Assembly: GCA_907163375.1 (NCBI GenBank)
Contig: CAJQUW010001759.1
Location: 124,001-188,000 of the forward strand
Direction: 5' to 3'
From: Prostheceraeus crozeri
Taxonomy: Eukaryota > Platyhelminthes > Polycladida > Euryleptidae
Length of the DNA: 64,000 nucleotides
In this document: in pieces, positions 1 through 11,008 of the stretch
Position numbering within the stretch: position 1 is the first letter of the stretch
How the letters are laid out: every line of letters begins with the position of its first letter
The notes under the pieces: model-generated
The model's database searches: none
The model's input: the letters and a program-made list of their open reading frames with translations, nothing else
What the model was told of the DNA's origin: nothing
Translations under genes and position numbers: made by a program

Positions 1-338
1 ATTATCACTGCTAGAATTCTCCACGTCACATAAACAAATACATTTTGAATCAATGTCACACAGAATAAATTGACGACTAAAAACTATCGTATTTTTTCGA
101 TATGAGAAAACGGAGTTCTATATTGTGCCCAAATATTACACATTACAGAAGCCATGCAACTTAATATACTATTTACTCTGAAATGAGATGAGAGCAACAT
201 TTGATACAATCCATTACGGGAAATACTAACGTTTCTGGATTTTTAGCCGACATCAGTGCAGCATACCTGTAAAGAATCAGTAACTCACATGTAGTTCAAA
301 TCTCATTCTGTGTAGTTCGTTTCCAAAATTTGAAATCT

Positions 339-373
339 GCAAACACCAATACAAATAGCTAATTGGTGTTTGC
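339..373. repeat. Short perfect hairpin inside element X
   Basis: Twelve-base arms GCAAACACCAAT and ATTGGTGTTTGC surround an 11-base loop. The same hairpin survives in the second copy of X at 27,526-27,557 with one arm mismatch. It lies about 90-120 bases upstream of the small conserved ATG in both copies. Its role is unknown. Confidence 0.6.
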
Positions 374-461
374 ACTTCATGCACGAAGCTGAGCTGCCGG
401 ATTCCCAAGCACATCCACCTACCGATGGGTCTGTGGAGTGAGTTGCTGATTTACTGCACTG

Positions 462-684
462 ATGGCGGCTAAAAAATCAAAAACGCTTGCAATTGAAGTT
501 GCCTGAAGAAACTTCATCAGTACTTGTAGCTCCGGCAATGATTCAAATCAAACCTTGCTCTCATCTCTTGTACTTTAAACATAATAAAAAACAATTACAA
601 CAATTGCATTTAGAACGACTTTTGGCTTTCAAACAAGATTATGACATATACTTGATAAAGATTGATCCGCCATGGAATAAGTAA
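462..684 (+). pseudogene. Small conserved open frame of element X, copy 1 (frameshifted)
   Basis: An ATG at 462 opens a peptide starting MAAKKSKTLA. After about 12 codons one base is out of phase with the other copy, and the matching protein continues in the next frame as PEETSSVLVAPAMIQIKPCS and onward, ending at 684. In copy 2 (27,647-27,787) the first 46 codons are in one frame. I do not recognise the product. The short segment SHLLYFKHNKK followed later by a DPP motif faintly recalls the N-terminal part of RRP7-type rRNA-processing proteins, but this is far too weak to assign. It could be a captured exon or the start of a lost transposon gene. Confidence 0.35.
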
Positions 685-1130
685 ACGCAAAGTCAACACG
701 AAAAGAAATCCTTATCACTTCTGCAGTTGTTTGCGAGATTTCAATTTTCGTTGGTGTCTTCGCCGAAATTTAGCCGCTTTTGCAACAAGTAATCGTACAA
801 AATATTCGTTCGTCACTCCCTTGTGTTCTCAAAACTTTTTAGTAGATTTTTCTTTCATATTTTTCTGGCAGACGCTTTTTGAAAGACACGTTTTGGAGAG
901 CATCAAAGCACTCAGAACTCAATTCATAATAAACTCCATAATTACGTATTACAACTTTATCGTTAAGCATTCCCACCAAAATTTTTTTCTTATTTCAAAA
1001 CCTTGATTACTTGCGTTTCGTCCAGTTGATTGACGAAAGGATCACTGACTTCCTTGTAGAAGAATCTTCTGCTCAAGAGTCATGCGGATTAGAAAGCATC
1101 TGCTTTGAATTTGATCACCCTTAAAATTTG

Positions 1131-1665
1131 CAGTGTAAAGGTCCCCCAACAATCTCCATAGCATCGCTCACAATTTTAAAAGACCCCTACATTATGTAAA
1201 AATAACACATGCTCTAATCTTTAAGGGTGCTCGTCTCAATCCTATAGGCCCTTTACAATCTCAAGAGGTCTATTCATATCTAAAAAGTGCTCTTCAAAGA
1301 CAAAAACAGTTGCCGTTCACAATATCAAAGGCATGCTTCACAAAATCTTATGGGTCCCTTTCAAAATCTAAATATGGCCCTTCACGATCTTAAAGGGCCC
1401 CCGAACGATCTTGAAGGGGTCCCTTTCGCAAGCTCATAAGAGCCCCTCACGATTTTAAAGGGGCTCCTTCGCAGTCTCAAAAGGGTCCTTCACAATCTCA
1501 AAGGCTCCTCGCGATATCAAAAGGCCACCCTCACGATCTAAAAAGGGCCCCTCGCGATCTTAAAGGGGCCTCTTCGCAGTCTCAAAAGGGCCCCTATCGA
1601 ACTTAAAGGGCCCCTTCACAATCTTAAAAAGGCCCACTCGCAATCTCAAAAGGCCCTTTCAAAAT
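1131..1665. repeat. Subterminal GGGCCC-centred repeat array of element X, copy 1
   Basis: Roughly 20-22-bp degenerate units of the form AGGGCCCCTTCACGATCTTA are repeated in tandem. Each unit carries a palindromic GGGCCC or a variant plus CACGATCT or CACAATCT. The array lies just inside the terminal inverted repeat. The other copy has about twice as many units at 28,310-29,425, so the array expands and contracts. Subterminal repeats of this kind commonly bind the transposase in hAT and related elements; that role is inferred here. Confidence 0.7.
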
Positions 1666-1780
1666 CTAAAATAGTTCAAAATCCAAATTATTTGTTCCTT
1701 AGCAAAATATTTTCTTACTACTTACTTTATTAAAAAAACCGGAAATCCGGTTAAAGCCGGAAGAGTGGCAGCCCTGCGTA

Positions 1781-2290
1781 TCACTTGAAATAGAAATGAA
1801 GAAGTGAATACGAGCTTCCATGATCACCGAATTCTTCAGTTTCCGCAATCATCTCAAAAGATTTGATGGCGGGCCGCTTCAAAACCGTTTCAACATCATT
1901 GATTAGCACAAGTGTTTTGCTCCCACAAGAACCGATTTGGAGTAGCTCTTTTCCTTCAGGTTTCATTTTTTCCTCTTCAAAAATCTTCAAAAATGCCCAG
2001 TTCACGTTGGGTCCATCCATCGATATCTGGATCACTTGAGACCACCGAACGCGTGGTACCGCCTCTTTGAAGGGCCGCAACAGGTCTACACTTCTGCACT
2101 TTGTCATGAATACAGAAGACAAATAGCGAGTTTCCACCAGGCGATGATTATCCTCCTCCTCGTTGATGAATGATGCGTAAAGGTCCATTTGACTTTTCTT
2201 GACGCCTTATTTACTGCCTCGTCAAAGACAGCAACAAGTGACTTTGATGCACGCATGCGATCCATGGCCTGCTCATTCAGTAGGATTTCA
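1781..2290 (-). pseudogene. hAT-like transposase remnant
   Basis: On the minus strand, 2,188-1,781 encodes 135 residues including WSQVIQISMDGPNVNWAFLK and later LLQIGSCGSKTLV. The ISMDGPNVNW...IGSCG pair is a signature I associate with a family of hAT-like transposases and derived proteins in invertebrates. Upstream on the same strand (about 2,290-2,190) a second frame reads AMDRMRASKSLVAVFDEAVN, the FDE-containing segment that normally precedes it, so at least one frameshift separates them. The N-terminal zinc finger and the C-terminal dimerisation region are missing. It starts five bases beyond the end of element X, so it probably belongs to the older DNA that X entered. Confidence 0.5.
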
Positions 2291-2379
2291 CTAGGATTTC
2301 AGTAATACAATTTTCAAAAAAGTAGTACAAGCAGTACACTCGTGCAAAAGTAGTACAAAGTAATACATGTTAGACACCC

Positions 2380-2660
2380 CGTATGAACCATATTTTGTTT
2401 TGATTGTTTTATCTTCAACGAATACCATCATATCCAAGAAATGGATTTTGCCTTTAGTTGGAAATTCCATTGTAAATTGAATGGAGGGGTGTTAGACGTT
2501 TAAATTCCGTAAAAAGTTCTTGCTTCGCTTTCAGTTTCAAATTTTGCAAATGAATCATCTACATATCTAATGCGAAATTTTGGGGCAGCGATGTTCTTTT
2601 CTACCATATTCATGGCAAATTCAGGCATCAAGGAGCGAGGCATGAGTCTATACTGAGACC
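2380..2660 (-). pseudogene. Reverse transcriptase fragment, Penelope-like
   Basis: Reading the minus strand from about 2,650, one frame gives MPEFAMNMVEKNIAAP then FRIRYVDDSFAKFETE. After a shift it continues QFTMEFPTKGKIHFLDMMVF. The RYVDD catalytic box followed by F-T-M-E...K-I-H-F-L-D is the layout of Penelope-like RTs, where the RYVDD-F box is followed by a GKLPFLD-type motif. The fragment is frameshifted and covers only the palm. Other RT families cannot be fully excluded by eye. Confidence 0.5.
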
Positions 2661-2984
2661 TTCGATCTGAATATAATGTTTATTGTTGAAACGGAAAGGC
2701 ACTTGATGAGTACAAGCTATCTCCAGTATCATCCTTTATCTTCAGTAAATCATCATTTATAGATACAGTATTTTCAACAACTAACCTGAACCAAAGAAAC
2801 AGTGAAACAGAAGAAAAGCAAACTATTTTTTTGGGAATTTCCATATACTGCTTGCTCAGCCGCTGAAATTAAACAACGTGCGCACAAAAACAAAAACATT
2901 TTAAAAAACAACAAAATTGTAGTGACCTTCAATACTTGGAAAAATTAAAACTTAATCCTCAACAAAGATCCCATCAAGTTCGAA

Positions 2985-3180
2985 GAGTCCTTAGCTGTCT
3001 ATGAATACTATTGTGAACGATGCCCCAATCGTTACATCGGAGAAACTCGACAATTTTCAAAATGCTAACAAAAACAAAACACACAAAAATAGCAGAATCA
3101 CTCATCATAAAATCACGCCAAAACCTCATCAATAATCAAACATCATCAGAACTTGTAAAGATCATCAGAAAATTGTAAAG
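2985..3180 (+). pseudogene. GIY-YIG endonuclease fragment, Penelope-like
   Basis: The plus strand at about 2,997-3,056 reads VYEYYCERCPNRYIGETRQ, the GIY-YIG core with the CxxC and YIGET pattern found at the C-terminus of Penelope-like elements. The frame is soon broken. It is in the opposite orientation to the RT fragment at 2,380-2,660, so the two do not come from one undisturbed insertion. Confidence 0.5.
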
Positions 3181-3332
3181 TGACAGCAATCATGTCGATT
3201 TTAACTTATGCTCTTGCCTTGCGACTGTCCGTGTCCCTTTTTAAGTGTGTTTACATCGATTTAAAGTCCAAAAAGTTTATGAAATCCTGTCCGTTTGCTC
3301 AATTATCGCCACTGATGATGGCTACCACGGTA

Positions 3333-3405
3333 TTTGAAACCGGTAAGGCGATAAATCGCAATCATGCAAAATCTCCACGCCTTCTAGCTTGTAACAAGTG
3401 AAATA
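3333..3405 (+). repeat. Direct repeat, copy 1
   Basis: About 70 bases containing GAAACCGGTAAGGCGATAAA and TCTCCACGCCTTCTAGCTTG recur at 3,926-3,998 with a few changes, 593 bases downstream in the same orientation. The spacing suggests terminal or pseudo-LTR-like repeats of a small element, or a local duplication. No element could be assigned. Confidence 0.6.
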
Positions 3406-3925
3406 CATTTCCGCATTAAACTAAAATTCGTTTTATATTAAAAGTACTTCTTCAGAAGTGGTTTGAGCAATTCCACGCGACTGTCAACATCTAAGTCAAA
3501 AATTTAAATAGTCGGATATTGATTGTAAACACACTTCTTCATATCAACATTTCCCCTAAAGTCCGAATCTGATGTTGAATTTTACGTTTGAAGTCGATTT
3601 ATAGCTGAATTTTTATAATTTTCTTCAAAATTCATTTTTTTGGAATTTACATTCTTTTTCACGTGAATTTCATTATTATTTTTTTTGCACAAGAGAGTTA
3701 ATTATTTTTCTTTTCAACAGCAATGCTTTAAAATCAGGTCAAGAATAATAGAAAAATATGCATAGATTCATTCAATCTTTAATTTTTGCTGAGAAATTGT
3801 ACATTGTATAACACATGTAAAAAATGTAACGTTATTACGCTTCAGAGCGATTTTTTAATCTGTAGGATTATCTATTAAGCCGAATGTGGCATAATCTCAT
3901 ATCCTAAGCTAACATCGGTCACTTA

Positions 3926-3998
3926 CTTCGAAACCGGTAATGCGATAAATCGTAATCATTCAAAATCTCCACGGCTTCTAGCTTGTAATAATGTGAAT
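3926..3998 (+). repeat. Direct repeat, copy 2
   Basis: This is the partner of the repeat at 3,333-3,405. It sits directly in front of the Penelope-like N-terminal fragment at 3,993-4,226, so the pair may be pseudo-LTR sequence of that element, because Penelope-like elements often carry tandem or split copies of their ends. Confidence 0.5.
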
Positions 3999-4226
3999 CT
4001 GTTGCTGCCGAAGTCCTATCAGAGGATAGTACAGACCCACAGGAAATTGCATCTGAAAGTCAGCAAGGCAATTCTACATCGAAGCTTTACTTGTTCTTGT
4101 ATTAAGCGTAAAGGTATTCCAAACTTCTTACGCTGTCGCTTTCCGCCACAGTTGAAAGACCACCACTTAAGTATCATTAATCGTGCGCTCGACACCCACC
4201 GGCGTTCATCCCTGAACAGCTCTTGA
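3993..4226 (+). pseudogene. Possible Penelope-like N-terminal fragment
   Basis: The frame includes KAILHRSFTCSCIKRKGIPN followed by FLRCRFPP. A block of this shape (a basic helix, then C...K-x-I-P-N-F-L-R-x-R) is seen upstream of the RT in Penelope-like and some other RT elements. Only about 75 residues are open. Together with the fragments at 2,380-3,180 this suggests a rearranged Penelope-like remnant over 2.3-4.3 kb. The assignment is tentative. Confidence 0.3.
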
Positions 4227-4239
4227 AAATTTAGGATTT

Positions 4240-5270
4240 TCAATAATTTATTGAACGTTCGCTTACTTTCGTTCGAGCAGAGAGTTGGTGTGCATTCAGT
4301 TTTACCCTATGACTAGGCCTACATTCTCGCCATCACACGTTGATCATCGACTTAGCATGCCACTATATGACGACATTCCCGCCTGAAGGGACGGGGGATC
4401 AGCTAGAACTGGATAAAAGTACCAAAAATGTTCATTTACTTACCGACACAAGCAAGGATGGATCGAAGTTAAGAAATGGTGAAACAATCATTGAGTCTGA
4501 AAATACACGAATATAAGTAATAAATATCACATTTATAAGCTTAAAATAAAGCGTTTGGTGGATAATTGCCGGAGTAAAATGATGTGGGAATGGGACACCT
4601 GTGAAATACAAGTTAAAATGCATCGAAAGCGCTATATGATGGCTGCAGATAAAATCTATACCAATTTACCGAAATAATCAATTTCATGTTTTTTTAATCT
4701 GTCAACCAGGCAAATGCATCAATCCCAAAACTTTTCGTATCTCAATATTTAAGAGTTGGGGCATTCAAGCTGACAGTAGTTCAACCGCTATCTAGTATGA
4801 CTCTTGAAAAAATTGAAATGATGTGATTTTGGTTCACAGACAAATTATCGAAGAAAATCACATTTGCCGAAAAATGTTCAGCCCTGAAAATCACTTTATT
4901 TGACTTTTAGACTATACCTCCAATATACTTGTATATTGGTGATTTTCCCAATATCTACAAAATTGATGTCGAAAACAGTCGGCAGAAAGCTGTTGTTCCT
5001 ACAATTCAATACAAACATCGGAAGCATTGTTTCCATAATCATGTCCATACTCAATGAGCAAATAATTCTGATTGAATATGTAGTGGCGCTAAAATTGGTG
5101 TAATGAAATCGCAGAAATCAGTGAAAAATCATGTACCTCAACACAGCATCTCATTAAAAAACAGCTCTAATTTCTGAAGCATGAAAACAGATTGTTTGAT
5201 ATTTGTCTTGGTATCTCATAACAACTTAGTCAGTATGGTTATATTACCGTATAATGAAGTCATTCCGTTA
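4240..5270. other. AT-rich DNA, no recognised feature
   Basis: Only short chance open frames are present on both strands. No domain, terminal repeat or RNA gene was recognised. Confidence 0.6.
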
Positions 5271-5275
5271 GACAT

Positions 5276-5918
5276 TGGTCGGTGGATGTATTATTTTCAT
5301 TGATATTGTGCAAATTGTAATGTACACGTGCTGCTGGCCAATAGTTGTAAAATTGATGAGAGGCAGGTGTGAATACTTGGAAGATGCATTGGCTAGTCAT
5401 GATAAGATATTTTTTTGAGTTGGAAAGAGCCAGGAATTATTTAGATGTTAATTATTATTATAAGTTATGATGTACAAAATTGTTTCGATTACCATCCAGT
5501 AATCATCTTCAGGTAGTACCTTAGGTACCTTAGGTACTACCTGAAGATGATTACTGGATGGTAATCGAAAAAATTTTGTACATCATAACTTATAATAATA
5601 ATTAACATCTAAATAATTCCTGGCTCTTTCCAACTCAAAAAAAATATCTTAGCAGGTGTGAATGTTGATGACTTTGTAAATTTAGTTCTTATTTGGGCGG
5701 CATGTTTTCTGAAGAGTGCTTGAGTGGGCACGTGCATGCACACTTTCGTTGGATGTTAGTGACTTTGTACAGAAGAAAACGCCAATGTAAAGATATTCGA
5801 GATTATTAGAGAAGATAATCATATAAATCTCTCTCACTCTTGACCGTGTTCTACGCTAGCATTTTTGGCTCGTGCAGTAATCATGAAATACTCAGACCTA
5901 CTGTCACATTAATTAACA
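5276..5918 (+). repeat. BEL-A 5' LTR
   Basis: This is about 354 bases of LTR plus a 277-base fold-back insertion and its 12-base duplication. It starts TGGTCGGTGGATG and ends TTAATTAACA. The 3' LTR at 30,837-31,200 lacks the fold-back and so serves as the empty-site control. The 3' LTR also has a roughly 11-base local duplication near 31,070. Confidence 0.85.
5375..5651. mobile_element. Fold-back element inside the BEL-A 5' LTR, 12-bp target duplication
   Basis: The insert is flanked by GCAGGTGTGAAT at 5,363-5,374 and 5,652-5,663; the intact 3' LTR has this 12-mer once. The first 28 bases are unique (containing TTGGCTAGTCATGA). The rest (5,403-5,651) is a near-perfect palindrome with arms of about 124 bases, centred at about 5,527 on GGTACC. 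No protein is encoded. A second insert of the same design lies at 37,562-37,728. Confidence 0.85.
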
Positions 5919-5923
5919 TTTTC

Positions 5924-5940
5924 TGGTGAGCCCGACGTGA
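5924..5940 (+). other. BEL-A primer-binding site, tRNA-Trp-like
   Basis: TGGTGAGCCCGACGTGA starts five bases after the LTR. The 3' end of eukaryotic tRNA-Trp (TCACGTCGGGGTCACCA, from memory of the human sequence) is complementary with one mismatch, which points to tRNA-Trp as the primer. Confidence 0.6.
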
Positions 5941-5959
5941 CAGTATTTGATTATTTGTG

Positions 5960-8634
5960 TTGAGCCTGGGTATGGATGTCAAGAAGAATAGCGTGATTCG
6001 TCGCAATTTCACAAGCCTTGTCAGTCGAATTAATGAAGAGGAAGTCTGTAACAGTGAATGTCCTGACAGGTTGGTTAGAGACTAAAACGACAAGACTTCG
6101 GCTCGTCCATAAGAATCTAACGAAATTGGACGACGATATCTTAAATGACATGATCATGAACGACGCAGCAGACGAGGACTTAGACGAGAAGAATGGTGCG
6201 GAGAATTACGAACTCGAATGGATTTGTCTACGGAGGAAATTGGAGCTGTTCTTCGAAAAATCAATTGCGTCGTCTGTGTCACCATCAACTTCCGGTTCAT
6301 CCGCTCAGACGTCAAGTGAGGCCGACAAGAGACAGTTTAAACTACCCAAGATTGAACTTCGAAAGTCTTCGAACGTGGATCGGATGGTGGGGACGATTCA
6401 AGAAGATTCATGACAACGAAACTCTGCACCATAGCGATAAATTTCAGTATCTCATCCCAGCAACGGCCAACGGTACGTGGGATTATCTAGATTTCCCACC
6501 GTCTGCGGACAACTACGGCAAAGCTGTGGAAGCAATTCCAAGTCACTTTGGAGATGAAGACAACCTTGTTGAACTTTATGTACGTAAGTTTCTACAACTA
6601 GAATTCCTAGGTTCTCAGCAGAAACTTCCTTTGGTTGAGTTATACAGTAAGATAGATTCTCATTTGAAGTCCTTGGAGTCTATGAACGTTGCTGTTGATG
6701 CGTTTAGCCATTTTTTGCATCCTATTGTCATTTCATGTTTCAATGAAGATATTTTAAGGACATGGGAGAGGACTCCTAAGTAAACTTCGGATATCGGAGA
6801 TAGTTGAGACAGATAAGCGGGCTTGATTGAGTTTTTAAGAATTGAAGTTAAGAATGACATACATGTTTCTATGTCGAAGGAGGGATTCCCCAGGATTGAG
6901 GATAAAACCAGTAGGAATAATCCAGGTGGAGGGATGCACAGGAAGCAGGATCGTAGTTCTGATGGTTTACATACTGCAGCGGGACTTATATGTACGCGTA
7001 GTAGTTGCATATTCTGTGATAAGAATAATCATGATAGCAACGAATGCCGAAAAACATTGAGCCTTGAGATAAAAAGGAAATTGGTTAATGAGAAAAAGGC
7101 TTGCTTTGCGTGTCTGAAGACAGGGCACAGAATTGGGGGGCAACGAATGTGAGGTGCTTGTCCTACAACAGAAGGCATCCGACAATCAAGTGTCCCGATT
7201 TACCATGTCATAAGCTACATTCTCAGACCGTCGATTCACATAATGAAGAGACCGAGTCAGCAGCTAACTACAGTAATGTAACATGAAATGTCCTATGGAA
7301 AACATTGCATGTCAGAGCTGTGGGACCACAAGGGAGTCGTATTGTGCGATTGATGGCAATCAACACAGTTACATTAAAACAGCGACCGCAACACATTTAC
7401 ATAGTCCTGTTCTTAGTCATGAATTTTTGAAAAAGCCACTGTTTGGAAGATAAATGAGTGATTGCAAGTGGCATTCAATTCACCGGGTTATTTTAGAGGT
7501 CCTACAGAATAAGAACTGCAGAGAAATAAAATTGCTGAATGAGGACTTAATCTATGGTAAAGTTGATGGATTCCCTAATGGACCATGGATCCGGGATCTC
7601 GAGAAAGGAATTTTACTGACGTAAGGTCGCAATGATGCACGTATTGAGGTATTGCTAGGCAGCGATTACTGGGGTGAGTTGATGACAGGAAAAATGATGA
7701 GACTTTCGTGTGGGTTATTAGCTTTTGAGTCAATATTTGGTTGGACTCTCAGTGTTCCCTTACCAAATACTGATTCTAGGATCGAAAACTTTGCGATGTA
7801 TTTGACTGCTGAATCAGACAGCACCTGTGAACGATCTTTGGAGTTTAGAAGCGATACGAATTCGTGATCCCATTGAAGTCAATACAAAAGAAAAAATGCA
7901 GGAAATTGAGAATCATTTTCTGAATTCTTTTTCTTGATCAGAGAATAGAAGTTACCGAGTTGCTCTACCGTGGAAAGAGGGAATGAATTTGATCTCAAAT
8001 CAGAGAAATAACGCTCATCGACGTTTGGAGACTATTACTCACAAGCTTGAAAAGGAAAATAAATATAAAGAGTGTGAAGAGATATTCGATTCATGGTTAC
8101 AATGAGGGTTTTATCGAAGAAGTTTCGGTTGACATAGAAAATGATTGTCATTATTTGCCTCATACACCTGTTTTCAAAGTTGACGGCAGTACCACTCCAG
8201 TGAGGCCAGTGTTTGACGCCTTGTACAAAACAGTGCAGAGTCCGGATTGTCCTTGAATAATTGCTTAGAAGTTGCACGAAAATTTGATCGATCTGCTCCC
8301 CTCAATTCTCATGCGCTTTAGAATGCTACAAGTGGGTGTAACCGCGGATATTCACAAAGCCTTTCAAATGATAAAAGTTCGCGATAATGACAAAGATTTC
8401 CGTGAAGATCCGTGAAGATTTCCGTGATGAGGTCCGTGAAGATCTTCCGTCTTAATCGGATTGTATTTGACCTTAATTGTAGTCCATTCTTGTTGAACAA
8501 TCAAATGTAATCAAATATCACTGAGATAAAAGTGAAGATGATGCGGCTATTGTCAATCAATTGAAGCAGTGCCTCTATGTGGACTGGACCATGTCACTAC
8601 TTTTGTTGATGCTTTAGAAGATTTTGATTATTTT
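5960..8634 (+). pseudogene. BEL-A gag and pol remnant, upstream part
   Basis: The order of pieces is Gag-like sequence (about 5,970-6,790, including DNLVELYVRKFLQLEFLGSQ), a zinc-knuckle region (about 6,990-7,230, CIFCDKNNHDSNEC and a later CFACLKTGH), protease and linker remnants (about 7,400-7,900), and RT remnants (about 7,950-8,630, including GVTADIHKAFQMIKVRDND). The order matches BEL/Pao polyproteins. The remnant is broken, with many breaks, and is interrupted at 8,634 by element X. Confidence 0.7.
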
Positions 8635-8688
8635 CAGGGCTGCCACTCTTATCAAAAATAAAAACATGAAAGTCAAATCGGAATGGGC

Positions 8689-8737
8689 CCCCTTAATTAC
8701 GTGGTCGTGGGCCCCCTCAAAGTGAGAAACTTACGAT
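8689..8737. repeat. Left subterminal GGGCCC boxes of element X
   Basis: Two copies of GGGCCCCCT lie about 35 bases apart, 55 bases inside the left terminus. They correspond to the far longer array at the right end (28,310-29,425), making the element strongly asymmetric. Confidence 0.6.
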
Positions 8738-9719
8738 CATTCGATATCACACAACCCGGTAAGTTTTGAAAGCGTTCAATCAAAAGTTGAGTCTGTTCTA
8801 ATAAAGATGCTTCTGAATCCTCACAGTTAACAAGTAAATGTATAAAATTATTACTGATTCAATCATCAGCTTCAACAAGGTGCACTAGAATACATGACTC
8901 GAACAGGGTCATTCCACAAAAAGCGACAGATTTCGGGACAAGTGTGTGGCGAAGGCTCTCAGATTTTCTTCAAACTTTAACAGCTGATTGTTCTTGGTAG
9001 GAAACCGACAGAAATCAAATATTTCCGTCTAACTCGTCATACTTTCCGAGCTACAGCCTTCTGAAGAAGACTATGCTCGACAAAAACAATCTTCTATCTT
9101 CAATTTTTAAAATTTCCGCACTATGTAAGCTATCGTCGCAATGTTTTATATGTGCATTAAACTAATGTAGGTTACCATGCATATCAATTTTCAGCCCGAT
9201 ATTATCATTCAATCGTGAGATACAGCTTCTCGAAGTTGACTAAAATTTTCGGCCTACTTTTTTAAGTCGTTGTCGAACTGAAAGTCGACGAAATTTGATT
9301 TTTTTTTTGAAAAAAGCAAAAATGGCCATTTTTGATGATCATTTCCCGTTGACTGACTACTCCGATTTACGTGAAAGTTTTTGTCAACCACAGTATGAAG
9401 CTGATAATTAACATGCTCAAAGCTGAACGTGCGCTTCGGCTTCGTTTAGGAGCTAGAGCACTTTGAATTATCACTCATTTTTTCATGTTCTTCTCTTAAA
9501 AGTTTATAAGTAGTATATATTATATGTCCAATTGGGACTATTATTTTTACCAGTCTTTACTCAGATTCAATGCAACTTTGTTTGTTTCCAATTTTATTGC
9601 AGATAAACCATTTTGACGACATAAGACATCGTCTACATTGTGATATCACAGAGTGGCAGGCTCTTCCGTTATCTCTCCAGTCTGTAGAAATAGATGTAAA
9701 TGCATTTATGAATCAAAAA

Positions 9720-10053
9720 GATATATTATCCACAGCTCAACACGGTCTCCATGAACTCCATTTACTTACGGAGTCTTTTTGCATAGTTTCTAGAAAAAGT
9801 CGCAAGGCATCCTTGTCCGATTAATTGAATGCTTGATAAGCCCTACTTTTGATTGAGACCCAAATAAAAAGATCACGTTGACTTAGGTCTGGACTTATGT
9901 ATGGCCACTTCACGGAATTTGGCCCCTTGCCTATCCAACCAAGATGAAATGTTTGGTCCAGGAAGGATCTTGCCTCCTTGCTCCAAAGCGGAGGCTCAAA
10001 AAATTTGCTTTTAGCGAAGGTGTGGAACAGCGAAGACTTTTAACATGTCGCTT
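9720..10053 (-). pseudogene. Mariner-type transposase remnant, left arm of Y
   Basis: This is the inverted counterpart of 18,207-18,575. It carries the decayed C-terminal part of an IS630/Tc1/mariner transposase on the minus strand and is about 40 bases shorter than the right arm near 9,835. It cannot encode a protein. The site matching the Tigger insertion point (near 9,722, ATATATTATCC) is uninterrupted here and serves as the empty site. Confidence 0.5.
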
Positions 10054-10261
10054 TACAAACTTTCAAATGTGTAGTTCGGTCAATTTCAGAAACGAATTTT
10101 ATCCCTAAAAATTTAACTGTTCAATTACTACGATGATTTCCTGACACTTCCCATTTATCTACTTGGTTAGTTTTCCAGTAAATTCATGTCAAAGATGCAA
10201 GATGACGTCATAGCTGCCAATTCACGCTTTCTGTATATCAGAGAGACAGAACGGCGCTCAC

Positions 10262-10620
10262 ACAGGGTTGCCAACCTATCACCATCCCAACCCGTGTGAA
10301 AATATTTTTACACATTATATACTAGTAATATTTTTGTTTTTCCAATGTAATTGCCAATAATACGTGATTCATTGTAGTTTTTTGCAGGTAGGACTAGCGC
10401 AAACTCTTAACGGAAGTGCGCGAAATTATTTACCAAATTATTTCCCTTTAACATTAGATGCTTTTATAAAATAGAGCAGTATATACTGACCCATATTTTT
10501 GCCAAACGCCGTGTATGAATAGTAGATTATCATAAAATTAATGACAATTTCGTGTGTATTTTTTGGTATCACTCGTGTGACCGTGTGCAACAGGGCCAAA
10601 CCGTGTGAGTTGGCAAGCCT
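10262..10620. mobile_element. Short non-autonomous element, hAT-like ends
   Basis: The termini are ACAGGGTTGCCAAC at 10,262 and its imperfect complement GTTGGCAAGCCT (written here from the right end) at 10,620, flanked by GCTCAC at 10,256-10,261 and 10,621-10,626. CCCGTGTGA or CCGTGTGA boxes lie just inside both ends. The 359 bases have no coding potential. The terminal CAGGG[C/T]TGCCA resembles element X, so X and this element may have used related transposases. The duplication is only six bases, so the boundary is approximate. Confidence 0.55.
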
Positions 10621-11008
10621 GCTCACGAGACAGGAGGTTCACTGTGGTTGGCTGGTATGATGAACCTGTAGCATGCAAGCTGACAAATCTGTGAATCTCT
10701 AAATGGACCAAAGGTACAAAACAAAAGCTATTCAATTATTCTTGAAGAGAATATATCGAATGGTCATAAAATGAAATATTTGTGGTCAAGATGTAACACA
10801 TTCACTCCTACGGAAGGCAAAATATGACAACAGATTGCACTATGAGACTGAGTTCGCTGCTTAATAGCTGTCAGATTCTACAATGTTCAGTTACTACAAG
10901 CATCAGAAGCATGCGATAACTACACGAGAGATGCCGTTGGTGAAATCGAATACTAAAAGTTATTTTGATTATTTGGAAAATCTATAGTTAGACTAACTAG
11001 AGCAGCTG

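Larger units (their letters stand above)
1..1776. mobile_element. Element X, copy 1 (right-hand end only, cut by window edge)
   Basis: This stretch matches 25,360-29,544 nearly throughout, apart from a mariner inserted in the other copy and a shorter repeat array here. It ends at 1,776 with AAGAGTGGCAGCCCTG, the reverse complement of the sequence that opens the full insertion at 8,635. Order from the left: AT-rich DNA, a hairpin at 339-373, a small conserved open frame from 462, AT-rich DNA, then the GGGCCC repeat array. No transposase is recognisable. The left end lies outside the window. CAGGG termini are common in the hAT superfamily, but the superfamily is not proven. The two copies differ by an estimated tenth of positions by eye. 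Confidence 0.75.

Noticed and set aside
662-1006. 114-codon frame in element X copy 1
   Set aside because: It is not kept open in the second copy and has no domain; probably chance.
5495-5575. Hammerhead-like reading of CTGAAGATGATTAC...GTAATCGAAA in the fold-back arms
   Set aside because: The hairpin and GAAA are present, but the core is CTGAAGAT rather than CTGATGA and no stem I can be formed with the flanks.
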